64,000 nucleotides of DNA from an uncultured Eubacteriales bacterium (GTDB lineage Bacteria > Bacillota > Clostridia > Oscillospirales > CAG-272), in contig CAKSDZ010000001.1 in assembly GCA_934446365.1 (NCBI GenBank), forward strand, positions 507,782 to 571,781, written 5' to 3'. Positions 16,341 through 23,954 of the stretch are shown piece by piece. Position numbers and translations under genes: made by a program. Position 1 is the stretch's first letter. Every line of letters begins with the position of its first letter. The notes under the pieces are model-generated. The model had not been told where the DNA came from and made no database searches. It saw nothing but the letters and a program-made list of their open reading frames with translations.

Positions 16341-16380
16341 GAAGAAATTTGATAAATTTTCGGGAAAGGAGAATCGAAGC

Positions 16381-16593
16381 ATGGTGGGGCTGAGGGGTCT
16401 GCGGGAAATCCGGCGAAAAAAGGGATACAGCCAGTTAAAAGCGGCGATGGAGCTTTGCATCAGCCGCGAGGCGCTGTCCTATTATGAAAACGGAAAAAGA
16501 AGCCCTGACATCGATATGCTCATAAAGCTCTCCGAATATTTTCATGTATCCATCGATTATCTGATTACGGGAAAAGAATTTCAGCAAAAATAA
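16381..16593 (+). CDS. XRE-family transcriptional regulator
   Basis: Start chosen at the ATG after GAAAGGAG; the open frame extends upstream without another ribosome site. The 70-residue product is almost only a Cro/C1 helix-turn-helix: LREIRRKKGYSQLKAAMELC, then ISREALSYYENGKRSPDIDM and LIKLSEYFHVSIDYLITGK. Such single-domain proteins bind short palindromes as dimers. It is divergent from the TM2 gene with a 13-bp palindrome between them, so self- and neighbour-regulation is likely (inference). Confidence 0.9.
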   Translation: MVGLRGLREIRRKKGYSQLKAAMELCISREALSYYENGKRSPDIDMLIKLSEYFHVSIDYLITGKEFQQK

Positions 16594-16594
16594 A

Positions 16595-16619
16595 GGAGCG
16601 GAAGTTTCCGCTCCTTTTT
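16595..16619. terminator. Intrinsic terminator between XRE and CorC-type genes
   Basis: Stem GGAGCGGA/TCCGCTCC with a 4-base loop and TTTTT on the plus strand; A-rich on the other side, so it may serve both convergent genes. Confidence 0.8.
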
Positions 16620-16644
16620 CAGTATTGCCCGACTTTGGATAAAG

Positions 16645-17967
16645 TCAATCCTCATCGGCCGTCTCTGTTGTTTCTCTTTCTTTTTTCCGCACAACCGTGC
16701 TCTCGATTCTGTGATCCTCCACCGAAACGACCTGTATTTTCAGGTCATCGGTTTCAAGTTCAAGGGTCGTGCCGTCGTCCGGCACGGCGCCGAGAAGGCC
16801 GAAGATATAGCCGCCGAAAGTGTCGCATTCCTCCGCATCAAATGAAAGCTCCAGCTCCTCGCCGACCTTTTCAAGCGACGCGGCACCGGCAATACGCCAC
16901 TCATTCTCACCGAGCTTTTCAATCTCCAAGGAATATTCCTCATCCTTATCGACAAGGTCGCCTACCAAAAGTTCAAGAAGATCGTGCATGGTCACGACAC
17001 CGCTCATGCCGCCGTATTCGTCAATGACGATGGCAAAATAGTTGCGGGTCTCCTTCATATTTTGGAAAAGCACATCGGCTTTCATATTTTCCGGGACGAA
17101 ATACGGCTTTTCCGCCGCCGCGCGGATAACCGCTTCGGGCGTCGAATTGTCCGTTCTGAAAAATTTCTTGATGTTCAAAACGCCGATAACGTCGTCGGTA
17201 TCCTCGCCGCAGATCGGATAGAAGCTGTGGCGGGTTTCGGCAATCGTTTTTTTCCACTCGGAAAGCGGGTCCTCTTTATAAAGAATGGTGACATCGCGTC
17301 TGTGCGTGCATATTTCGGAAATCGAAATATCGTCGAATTCAAATACATTCTGAATCATTTCGTTTTCCATGCTGTCGATGGTGCCCCGCTCGCTTCCGGT
17401 ATCGAGCATCATACGGATTTCCTCCTCGGTCACGGCATCCCCTTGCTCATTAGGGTCGATATGGAAAAGCCGGAGCAGTCCGTTTGTCGATTTCGTCAAA
17501 ATCCAGACAAACGGTGCAAATACGCAGGAGACGAATTTCAGCGTGCCGGACATACCGAGCGCCATTTTCTCTGCGTTCTTCATCGCAAGCCGCTTTGGCA
17601 CCAGCTCGCCGAAAACGATGCTGAAATACGAGAGAATCAGTGTAATGACAAACACGCAGATGGAATTCAGCGTGCTCTCGGAAATGCCGACACCAAGCCC
17701 GACAAGCCATTTTACAAGCGGATCTGCGAAATTATCCGCGGCATATGCGCTTCCGAGAAGTCCCGCAAGTGTGATTGCCACTTGGATCGTCGAAAGAAAT
17801 TTAGACGGATTTTTGGTCAGAGAAAGCAGCCTCTTCGCTTTTTTATCGCCCTCCTCCGACAGCTTTTCAAGCTTTGCTTCATTGGTTGAAATGACCGCGA
17901 TTTCCGCACTGGCAAAAACCGCGTTTAAAAAAATAAGTACGATCTGTAATATAATTGCGCCTATCAT
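16645..17967 (-). CDS. CNNM/CorC family transporter (DUF21-CBS-CorC_HlyC)
   Basis: Members export Mg2+ (and affect Co2+); older records call them hemolysins. The 440-residue product has a DUF21 membrane part (residues 1-150; IILQIVLIFLNAVFASAEIA at the start, then AITLAGLLGSAYAA and SYFSIVFGELVPKRLAM). Two CBS domains follow at about 205-325 (ICTHRRDVTIL, HSFYPICGED, then AIVIDEYGGMSGVVTMHDLL). The C-terminal CorC_HlyC domain includes WRIAGAASLEKV and CDTFGGYIFGLLG. GAGGAG precedes the ATG. Between the nearest strong promoter and this gene lie an acidic 23-codon leader ORF and a terminator, suggesting attenuation. Confidence 0.92.
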   Translation of the reverse strand: MIGAIILQIVLIFLNAVFASAEIAVISTNEAKLEKLSEEGDKKAKRLLSLTKNPSKFLSTIQVAITLAGLLGSAYAADNFADPLVKWLVGLGVGISESTLNSICVFVITLILSYFSIVFGELVPKRLAMKNAEKMALGMSGTLKFVSCVFAPFVWILTKSTNGLLRLFHIDPNEQGDAVTEEEIRMMLDTGSERGTIDSMENEMIQNVFEFDDISISEICTHRRDVTILYKEDPLSEWKKTIAETRHSFYPICGEDTDDVIGVLNIKKFFRTDNSTPEAVIRAAAEKPYFVPENMKADVLFQNMKETRNYFAIVIDEYGGMSGVVTMHDLLELLVGDLVDKDEEYSLEIEKLGENEWRIAGAASLEKVGEELELSFDAEECDTFGGYIFGLLGAVPDDGTTLELETDDLKIQVVSVEDHRIESTVVRKKERETTETADED

Positions 17968-18030
17968 GGTTCTCCTCTGTTTCCTATTCAGTAGTTCTCA
18001 CTGTTAGTTTCATTGTAATTTTATAAAAAT

Positions 18031-18077
18031 ATGCAAAAAGGCACAGCCTATGCCGCCAGACGGTCATAGGCTATGCC
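18031..18077 (-). terminator. Intrinsic terminator in the CorC leader (possible attenuator)
   Basis: Minus-strand stem GGCATAGCCTATG/CATAGGCTGTGCC (one U-G pair, 12-base loop) followed by TTTTTGC. It starts 7 bases after the stop of the leader ORF and ends about 65 bases before the CorC-type start. On the plus strand the wobble becomes an A-C mismatch, so the minus direction is favoured. Confidence 0.75.
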
Positions 18078-18084
18078 CCATTCT

Positions 18085-18156
18085 CTATAAAATTAAATGA
18101 AATGTATGTACAGCAAAGTAGTTGTCGTCGTCGTCCGTACTGCCGCCGTCATCCAT
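18085..18156 (-). CDS. Acidic 23-codon leader ORF upstream of the CorC-type gene
   Basis: The minus strand from ATG at 18156 encodes MDDGGSTDDDDNYF and nine more residues (aromatic/His/Leu), then TAG. It is preceded by AAGGAG and a strong promoter and followed 7 bases later by a terminator. Six of the first eleven residues are Asp. Acidic runs near the N-terminus of a nascent peptide are known to make ribosomes fall apart at low Mg2+ (E. coli MgtL uses this). With a Mg2+ transporter gene downstream, a sensing leader peptide is a reasonable inference. It could instead be an unrelated small protein. Confidence 0.55.
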   Translation of the reverse strand: MDDGGSTDDDDNYFAVHTFHLIL

Positions 18157-18191
18157 TCCCTTTCACTCTCCTTCAAAATTGTTTTGGATGT

Positions 18192-18220
18192 ATCATATCA
18201 TAAAAACGGTGCGATGTCAA
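18192..18220 (-). promoter_or_regulatory. Strong promoter for the leader ORF and CorC-type gene
   Basis: Minus-strand TTGACA (18220-18215), 17-base spacer, TATGAT (18197-18192). I find no equally good promoter between the leader terminator and the CorC-type start. Confidence 0.75.
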
Positions 18221-18331
18221 GACAGAGCACCGATTATTTATATTTTATTTATAGATTCTTCACATTATGCCGCCTCCCCGCAAGCCATACAAAAAATTCA
18301 TAATTTCCGCGCTGAAAATCCTGAAAACAGG

Positions 18332-18360
18332 TTGAATTTATGGGAAATCTATGATAAGAT
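18332..18360 (+). promoter_or_regulatory. Promoter of the phosphate transporter
   Basis: TTGAAT (18332-18337), 17-base spacer, TAAGAT (18355-18360), about 95 bases before the TTG start. Confidence 0.55.
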
Positions 18361-18459
18361 AAGTAAGAAATATCGTTTATTCAAAGCAAAATCAAGAGAT
18401 GCCCCGGCATCCGCCAATCGAAAGGCCGGCGAACTTCCCGCCGGAAAAGGTACCTCGGT

Positions 18460-19512
18460 TTGGAATTTGAATTTACTTGGTTTATCGAACAGCTCCTCTC
18501 AAATCCCGTGCTGTGCATCACGACGCTCCTCACCTTAGGCGTCATCTTTGTCAACGGCTGGACGGACGCGCCAAACGCCATTGCGACCTGTGTTGCCACG
18601 AGGGCGATGCCGCCCCGTGCGGCGGTCCTCATGTCCGCCGTATTCAATTTCCTCGGCGTTTTCGTCATGACGCTCCTCAACTCCACGGTAGCCATGACCA
18701 TCAAAAATATGGTCGATTTCAACGGAAACAGCAAGGAGGCGACGACCGCGCTCTGCGCCGCGCTTTTCGCCATCATCGTTTGGGCGACGCTCGCGTGGTA
18801 CTTTGGGATCCCCACGAGTGAAAGCCATGCGCTGATTGCCGGTCTTTCCGGCGCCGCCATCGCTTTTCACGGCAATTTCGACGGCATCAACGGCGGCGAA
18901 TGGGTCAAGGTAATCTATGGACTCGTGCTTTCCACCGTCCTCGGCTTTTGCAGCGGCTTTCTCTTCACCAAGCTCACCGAGGCGATCTTCCGAAAGACCG
19001 ACCGGAGAAAAAACACAGGCTTCTTCAAGGGAGCGCAGATTTTCGGCGGCGCCGCCATGTCATTTATGCACGGTGCGCAGGACGGGCAGAAGTTTATGGG
19101 CGTTATGATCCTCAGCGTCTTTCTCGCCAACGGCAGCGACACGACCGGAGACGTCGCCCTGCCGATCTGGATGATGGTGATCTGTTCGGTCATTATGGCG
19201 CTCGGCACCTCGCTCGGCGGCTACAAAATTATCAAATCCGTCGGCATGGATATGGTCAAGCTTGAAAGCTATCAGGGCTTTTCCGCGGATATCGCAGGCG
19301 CTTTCTGCCTCTTGCTGTCCTCCGTTTTCGGCATCCCCGTCAGCACGACACATACCAAGACGACCGCGATCATGGGTGTCGGCGCAACCAAGCGGCTTTC
19401 CGCCATCAATTTCGGCGTCGTGAAGGATATGGTGCTCACATGGGTGCTCACTTTCCCCGGCTGCGGCCTTATCAGTTTCCTTATGGCAAAACTTTTCATG
19501 GCAATTTTTTAA
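18460..19512 (+). CDS. pit: Low-affinity inorganic phosphate transporter, PiT family
   Basis: PiT carriers move metal-phosphate with a cation across the membrane. The 350-residue product has the two inverted PiT signatures: NGWTDAPNAIATCVATR near residue 28-44 and GIPVSTTHTKTTAIMGVG near 288-305, plus GIPTSESHALIAGLSGAA and SFMHGAQDGQKFMGVM. The start is a TTG with AAAAGG upstream; no ATG fits the conserved N-terminus. It is followed by a DUF47 protein, the usual regulatory partner, though in many genomes the DUF47 gene comes first. Confidence 0.92.
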   Translation: MEFEFTWFIEQLLSNPVLCITTLLTLGVIFVNGWTDAPNAIATCVATRAMPPRAAVLMSAVFNFLGVFVMTLLNSTVAMTIKNMVDFNGNSKEATTALCAALFAIIVWATLAWYFGIPTSESHALIAGLSGAAIAFHGNFDGINGGEWVKVIYGLVLSTVLGFCSGFLFTKLTEAIFRKTDRRKNTGFFKGAQIFGGAAMSFMHGAQDGQKFMGVMILSVFLANGSDTTGDVALPIWMMVICSVIMALGTSLGGYKIIKSVGMDMVKLESYQGFSADIAGAFCLLLSSVFGIPVSTTHTKTTAIMGVGATKRLSAINFGVVKDMVLTWVLTFPGCGLISFLMAKLFMAIF

Positions 19513-19615
19513 ATTTTCTCATATCCTGATTTGACGAGCTTTCTTTTCAACATAGACTTTTGAAAGAAATCCAATATTCCGATTTTCATCCAAAACTTTT
19601 TCGGAGGTACAAGCC

Positions 19616-20239
19616 ATGTCTTCCAAAAGCGATTCCTATTATTTTAACACCTTTGCGGAGTGCGCCTCGCTCGCCTGCGAGGCGGCGGAGGTGCTCCATT
19701 CCGTGCTTACAAAATTCAAGTCCGAGGAAATCGACGACATCATGCGGGAGCTCCACGAGGTCGAGCACAAGGCGGACGAAAAAAAGCACGATATGCTTTC
19801 CGCCCTTTTAAAAGCGTTCATCACGCCGATCGAACGCGACGACATCATGAATCTCAGTCAGGCGATCGACGATATCACCGATTCCGTCGAGGACGTCGTC
19901 ATTCAGATCAATATGGATCAGGTCAAGTCCATCCGTCCGGACAGCATCGAGTTTTCGGAGCTGCTCATCCGCTGCTGCCAGAAAGTAAAGGAGCTGCTTG
20001 ACGAGTTCCGCAATTTCAAGAAATCCAAAACCATCAAGGATGTCATCATCGAAATCAATCGCCTTGAAGAAGAGGGCGACGCACTCTATATCTCCGTGAT
20101 GAAAAATCTTCACGCGACAAGCCGCGATCCCATCGAAATCATCGTGTGGCGCGACATTTACAAGGCGTTTGAAAACGTCTGCGACTACTGTGAGGATGTC
20201 GCCAATATCGTGGAGGGCATCGTAATCGGCAACCTATAA
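19616..20239 (+). CDS. DUF47 (PhoU-like) protein, partner of PiT
   Basis: The 207-residue, all-helical product resembles PhoU-type regulators that accompany PiT transporters. Conserved stretches are EVEHKADEKKHDMLSALLKA, FITPIERDDIMNLSQAIDDI and NRLEEEGDALYISVMKNL, with paired acidic residues that bind metal in relatives. A strong TCGGAGG precedes the ATG. It sits 103 bases after pit and is probably in the same transcript; it would act at the inner membrane face. Confidence 0.92.
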   Translation: MSSKSDSYYFNTFAECASLACEAAEVLHSVLTKFKSEEIDDIMRELHEVEHKADEKKHDMLSALLKAFITPIERDDIMNLSQAIDDITDSVEDVVIQINMDQVKSIRPDSIEFSELLIRCCQKVKELLDEFRNFKKSKTIKDVIIEINRLEEEGDALYISVMKNLHATSRDPIEIIVWRDIYKAFENVCDYCEDVANIVEGIVIGNL

Positions 20240-20269
20240 AAATCCGGACAGGAAAGGAGCATACGCGAA

Positions 20270-21577
20270 TTGAAACCCCAATGGAACAAAAAATATACGA
20301 CAATCGCGGTATATACCGCCATTGTTCTCATTCTCGGCGTTCTCTGCGTATTCTTCTTTCTGAAATTCGATCAAATCGGAAATGCGATTTCCGGACTGCT
20401 CAAAATCTGTGCGCCGATCATTTACGGCGCTTTCATCGCCTACATTCTGAATCCCTTGATGAAAGTCTATGAGGAAAAGGTCTTTCGCGGCGGAAAAAAC
20501 GGCAGCGGCCTTTCAAGAACCGCTCGCAGAGTTCTCTCCGTCACTGCAACCATGCTCACGTTTTTCATTTTCCTTGCCCTGTTCATTTGGATGATCGCTC
20601 CGCAGCTCGCCGCAAGCATCAAGGATCTTGTCGCTAAGCTCCCCACTTATCTCGCCTCATTGCAGGAGATCGCCGACTCCATTGCGGAAAACGGCGGCAT
20701 TTTCGCCGAAGCAATCGACACGCTTTTAAAATATGTCAACGACTTTATCGACAGCTCCTATGACCTGCTTTCGGAGCTGCTCCCCAAAATGACGGAAAAG
20801 CTCCAGTCCGTCGCCGCAGCCGTTCTCGATATTGTGCTCGGCGTCGTTTTCGCCGTCTATTTTCTCTGCGCAAAGGAACGCATTTCTTCTCAAACCAAAA
20901 AGATTGCACGTGCGGTTTTCAGTGAAAAGCATTATCGTTCGATAAGCGAGGTCATCACGCTGACGGACAAAACCTTCGGCAGGTATTTTACCGGCGCGAT
21001 TCTCGATTCCATTCTCGTCGGCCTCGTATGCTTTATCATGATGCAGATCCTCGGCATGCCCTATTCTCCGCTGATCAGCGTTTTTGTCGGCGTCACCAAT
21101 ATCATTCCCTTTTTCGGCCCGTTCATCGGCGCCGCGCCGAGCGCGGTAATTCTGTTTGTTTACAAGCCGATTTTGGCCGTATATTTCATCATCATGATTT
21201 TGGTTCTCCAACAGATCGACGGCAATATCATTGCGCCGAGAATCCACGGCACCTCTACGGGACTGGCGCCGGTTTGGGTCATCGTTTCCATCACGATCAT
21301 GTCCGGGCTTTTCGGAATTGTCGGCATGTTCATCGGCGTTCCCGTATTCTCCGTTATCTATGTTTTGGTGAAAAGAAAAATCGAGGCAAGGCTCGTCAAA
21401 AAGGAGCTGGCGGTCGATACGCTCTCCTATATGAGTGAGACCGACCGCAGACTCTACGAACCGAAGCCGGACGACGGCAGAACTTTCAAGGAAAAGCTTT
21501 CGGATCTCGCCGGCAAATTCCGCAAAAAAGGTTCAAAGACTCCCAAAGAGAAAAAATCAAAGGAGAAAAAGAAATAG
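20270..21577 (+). CDS. AI-2E family (PerM/TqsA-like) membrane protein
   Basis: The 435-residue product has about eight hydrophobic helices. An N-terminal pair lies at 12-32 and 42-62, another at about 90-112, and the conserved core is at 220-370 (FGRYFTGAILDSILVGLVCF, then GVTNIIPFFGPFIGA and LQQIDGNIIAPRIHG). These match the AI-2E transporter superfamily, whose substrates are mostly unproven. The start is TTG with AAAGGAG 10 bases upstream. A lysine-rich tail of about 45 residues ends the protein. It follows DUF47 by 30 bases, so it may be co-transcribed with pit. Confidence 0.9.
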   Translation: MKPQWNKKYTTIAVYTAIVLILGVLCVFFFLKFDQIGNAISGLLKICAPIIYGAFIAYILNPLMKVYEEKVFRGGKNGSGLSRTARRVLSVTATMLTFFIFLALFIWMIAPQLAASIKDLVAKLPTYLASLQEIADSIAENGGIFAEAIDTLLKYVNDFIDSSYDLLSELLPKMTEKLQSVAAAVLDIVLGVVFAVYFLCAKERISSQTKKIARAVFSEKHYRSISEVITLTDKTFGRYFTGAILDSILVGLVCFIMMQILGMPYSPLISVFVGVTNIIPFFGPFIGAAPSAVILFVYKPILAVYFIIMILVLQQIDGNIIAPRIHGTSTGLAPVWVIVSITIMSGLFGIVGMFIGVPVFSVIYVLVKRKIEARLVKKELAVDTLSYMSETDRRLYEPKPDDGRTFKEKLSDLAGKFRKKGSKTPKEKKSKEKKK

Positions 21578-21727
21578 GCAGCTTTTCCGCAAGGCATGAT
21601 TTTTCCTTTCAAAAAATGCCATTTTTTATATGCTCTGAGCGACTTCTTAATCACGGCCTTTCTCATGGTTAGCGAAGCGAATGCTTAGAGCATTTTTCAC
21701 ATACAAATGCCCTTGCCGGAGCCAATG

Positions 21728-22165
21728 TTACATATGTGAATTTTCATACGCCCGCCGGATTTCCTCCGGCATATCCTCCGGTTTCATGCGGCTCAGTCGT
21801 TCCTCGTTTCCATCCTTCATGGCTTCCTCATAATACCAGCATTTGAATTTCAGCATATCCAGTACACGGTTCATTCGCTCCATTTCCAATTCCACAGCCG
21901 CTTTCTGCTTGACAAACAGCGCCAGTCTCTGCGGATAGGTCTCGCTTCCCTGTGCGCACCACTCCATAAAAAGCTTAATGTCTTTGATTTCCAAACCGGA
22001 TTTTTTCAGACATTCAATGATTCGTATGGCATCAATCTCCTTTCCACCGAATCTGCGAATACCGGAAGTCCGCTGTATACCGGGAAACAGCCCCTCTTTG
22101 TCATAATACCGCAGGGTGGAGATCGGCAAACCAAACATTTCAGACACTTGACCAATCGTATACAT
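21728..22165 (-). CDS. MerR-family transcriptional regulator
   Basis: Start at ATG 22165 (TTGGAG upstream), where the conserved fold begins; the open frame extends 80 codons further without sense. The 145-residue product reads MYTIGQVSEMFGLPISTLRY, then YDKEGLFPGIQR and GIRRFGGKEIDAIRIIE: a MerR winged helix, followed by a long dimerisation helix and a short tail (CWYYEEAMKDG). Relatives of this size respond to aldehydes or electrophiles and control dehydrogenases (inference from AdhR/NmlR-type proteins). It diverges from an iron-type alcohol dehydrogenase, with a textbook MerR operator between. Confidence 0.9.
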   Translation of the reverse strand: MYTIGQVSEMFGLPISTLRYYDKEGLFPGIQRTSGIRRFGGKEIDAIRIIECLKKSGLEIKDIKLFMEWCAQGSETYPQRLALFVKQKAAVELEMERMNRVLDMLKFKCWYYEEAMKDGNEERLSRMKPEDMPEEIRRAYENSHM

Positions 22166-22206
22166 GCTTTTTTTCTCCAAATTTTTAAAAATTTTGAAAT
22201 ATGGAC

Positions 22207-22237
22207 TTGACCTAAAGTTGGGTTTAGGTATTATAAT
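22207..22237 (+). promoter_or_regulatory. MerR-type promoter with 19-bp spacer and perfect inverted repeat
   Basis: TTGACC (22207-22212) and TATAAT (22232-22237) are 19 bases apart, the overlong spacing typical of MerR-activated promoters. The spacer holds ACCTAAA-GTTGGG-TTTAGGT (22210-22229), a perfect 7-6-7 repeat. It points toward the alcohol dehydrogenase. Confidence 0.88.
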
Positions 22238-22260
22238 CATTTTATCAAACAGGGACAGAA

Positions 22261-22422
22261 ATGTCAAATAAGCCTCGGGAAATTCCGAAATACCTAAAAA
22301 TCTTTTATTATCAGTGCAAATCCAAGAGAGCATGGCAATTTCGCGGATATATCGGACGCTTTTTTGCCGATGCAGGGGAAGCTGCAAAAACAAAGGATTT
22401 CCCACATGACAAGAGGCTATGA
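22261..22422 (+). CDS. Possible 53-residue protein in the MerR-controlled leader
   Basis: An ATG about 18 bases after the expected transcription start opens a frame of 53 codons: MSNKPREIPKYLKIFYYQCK, then SKRAWQFRGYIGRFFADAGE, and a charged end. It is basic and aromatic-rich. The ribosome site is weak (AGGGA). It stops 33 bases before the dehydrogenase start. I do not recognise a family. The alternative is a long untranslated leader. Confidence 0.35.
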   Translation: MSNKPREIPKYLKIFYYQCKSKRAWQFRGYIGRFFADAGEAAKTKDFPHDKRL

Positions 22423-22455
22423 TATGAAAAAATCAATTTATGGAGGATATAAATC

Positions 22456-23625
22456 ATGTTAGGAAATTTTGCTTACTGTAACCCTACAAAAATTTATTTT
22501 GGTGAGGACTCGCTGAATTATTTGAATACGGAGCTCCCAAAGTACGGAAACAACGCCGTATTGATTTACGGCGGCGGTTCCATTAAGAAAAATGGAATTT
22601 ATGACGCAGTAATGGAAATTTTGAAGAAGAACGGAAAAAATGTTGCGGAAATCTCCGGTGTCATGCCCAATCCAACGCTCGCCAAGCTGTATGAAGGGAT
22701 TGAAACCGCAAGAAATCACAAGGCCGATCTGCTTCTTGCCGTGGGCGGCGGCTCTGTCTGCGATTATGCAAAAGCGGTATCGGTATCGGTGAACTGCCGG
22801 GAAGATCCGTGGGAGAAATATTATCTGCGGTTTGAAGAACCGGACTGCAAGCTGATTCCCGTAGGCTGTGTCCTGACGATGGCAGGCACCGGATCCGAAA
22901 TGAATGCCGGTGCGGTCATTACCAATCAGGAGACAAAGCAGAAAATCGGGCATGTCTTTGCAAGCGAAGATGTTATGCCGAGATTTTCCATCCTGAATCC
23001 TAAATTTACACTGACATTGCCGCATTATCAGATGGTTTCCGGTATTTATGATATTTTCAATCATATTTGCGAGCAGTATTTTTCCGGCGAAGACGACAAT
23101 ACCAGCGATTATATCAGCGAAGGGTTAATGCGTTCCCTGCTTCATTCCAGCCGCATCGCAAACAAGGACCCGCAGAATTACGAAGCAAGAAGCAACATCA
23201 TGTGGACGGCCACATGGGCGCTGAATACGCTTGTTTCCAGAGGCAAGGCGACAGACTGGATGGTACACATGCTGGGACAGGCGGTCGGCGGACATACCAA
23301 CGCCACGCATGGAATGACGCTTTCGGCTGTTTCGCTGCCCTATTACCGCTATATCATGCCGTATGGTCTTGCCAAATTCAAACGCTTCGCAATCCACGTA
23401 TGGGGCGTAAATCCGGAAGGAAAAAGCGATCGACAAATTGCAGAGGAGGGACTTTCGGCAATGGAAAGCTGGATGAAAGAGCTGGGGCTTGTTATGAATA
23501 TTACAGAGCTTGGCGCTACCGAAGATATGATCGAAGAGATTGCAGATGTGACTGCTGTGCTGCCGGGAGGCTATAAGCTTCTCCGGCGCGAGGAAATTAT
23601 CCGCATTTTGAAAGAAAGCTTGTAA
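22456..23625 (+). CDS. Iron-containing alcohol dehydrogenase (butanol-dehydrogenase type)
   Basis: Reduces aldehydes to alcohols with NAD(P)H, using Fe2+ or Zn2+. The 389-residue product has the nucleotide-binding GGGSVCDYAKAVSVS (about 96-110), the family motif around MAGTGSEMNAGAVI (about 141-154), and the metal ligands in DIFNHICEQYFSG (His203-type position) and GHTNATHGMTLSA (about 275-287). The start FAYCNPTKIYFGE is typical of the YugJ/BdhA group. TGGAGG precedes the ATG. It is probably activated by the adjacent MerR protein, so a role in aldehyde detoxification or fermentation is likely. Confidence 0.93.
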   Translation: MLGNFAYCNPTKIYFGEDSLNYLNTELPKYGNNAVLIYGGGSIKKNGIYDAVMEILKKNGKNVAEISGVMPNPTLAKLYEGIETARNHKADLLLAVGGGSVCDYAKAVSVSVNCREDPWEKYYLRFEEPDCKLIPVGCVLTMAGTGSEMNAGAVITNQETKQKIGHVFASEDVMPRFSILNPKFTLTLPHYQMVSGIYDIFNHICEQYFSGEDDNTSDYISEGLMRSLLHSSRIANKDPQNYEARSNIMWTATWALNTLVSRGKATDWMVHMLGQAVGGHTNATHGMTLSAVSLPYYRYIMPYGLAKFKRFAIHVWGVNPEGKSDRQIAEEGLSAMESWMKELGLVMNITELGATEDMIEEIADVTAVLPGGYKLLRREEIIRILKESL

Positions 23626-23627
23626 TC

Positions 23628-23664
23628 AAAAAATCCCTGCCGAAAGACCGGCAGGGATTTTTTG
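23628..23664 (+). terminator. Intrinsic terminator after the alcohol dehydrogenase
   Basis: Stem AAATCCCTGCCG/CGGCAGGGATTT with a 6-base loop and a T-run. Confidence 0.9.
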
Positions 23665-23726
23665 CTTTTTGACATCATTCCGATAAAATAATTTTAAAAC
23701 AGAAGTAAATTTTATGGGTTTCCCTC

Positions 23727-23755
23727 TTGACAGCATCGCGTGGAAATGATAAAAT
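23727..23755 (+). promoter_or_regulatory. Promoter of the cation ATPase leader
   Basis: TTGACA (23727-23732), 17-base spacer, TAAAAT (23750-23755); transcription would begin near 23762, just before the riboswitch. Confidence 0.75.
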
Positions 23756-23765
23756 TAAGAAACGA

Positions 23766-23892
23766 ATAAGGGAGTAATCGACGCATGTCGTAATAAAGTC
23801 AACACCTTGAGTCGGGAGCACTTTCCTCCTGCTCTGGCTTTATTTGAAACGATGAGACTTATCTGTGACCGGCAGATAAGTCCTTTTTGATT
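23766..23892 (+). promoter_or_regulatory. yybP-ykoY (Mn2+) riboswitch with terminator
   Basis: Recognisable blocks in order: AAGGGAGTAATCGACG, GTCAACACC, GTCGGGAGC with GCTCTGGCTTTATTTGAA pairing back, GATGAG, then an intrinsic terminator GACTTATCTG/CAGATAAGTC plus CTTTTTG (23856-23888). These follow the yybP-ykoY consensus, which binds Mn2+ and turns expression on. It directly precedes a P-type ATPase, a usual target. Confidence 0.78.
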
Positions 23893-23954
23893 ATTAGGGA
23901 TAAAATCAGAAAGGAACTGCCGTCAAAAAACAATCTCAAAGGAGTAGTTTTCAA

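Noticed and set aside
21454..21666. 70-codon minus-strand frame after the AI-2E gene
   Set aside because: Mostly antisense to the lysine-rich tail of that gene; the short unique part shows no convincing ribosome site.
22166..22405. 80-codon N-terminal extension of the MerR protein
   Set aside because: Runs through the operator and the divergent transcript; the conserved fold starts at 22165.
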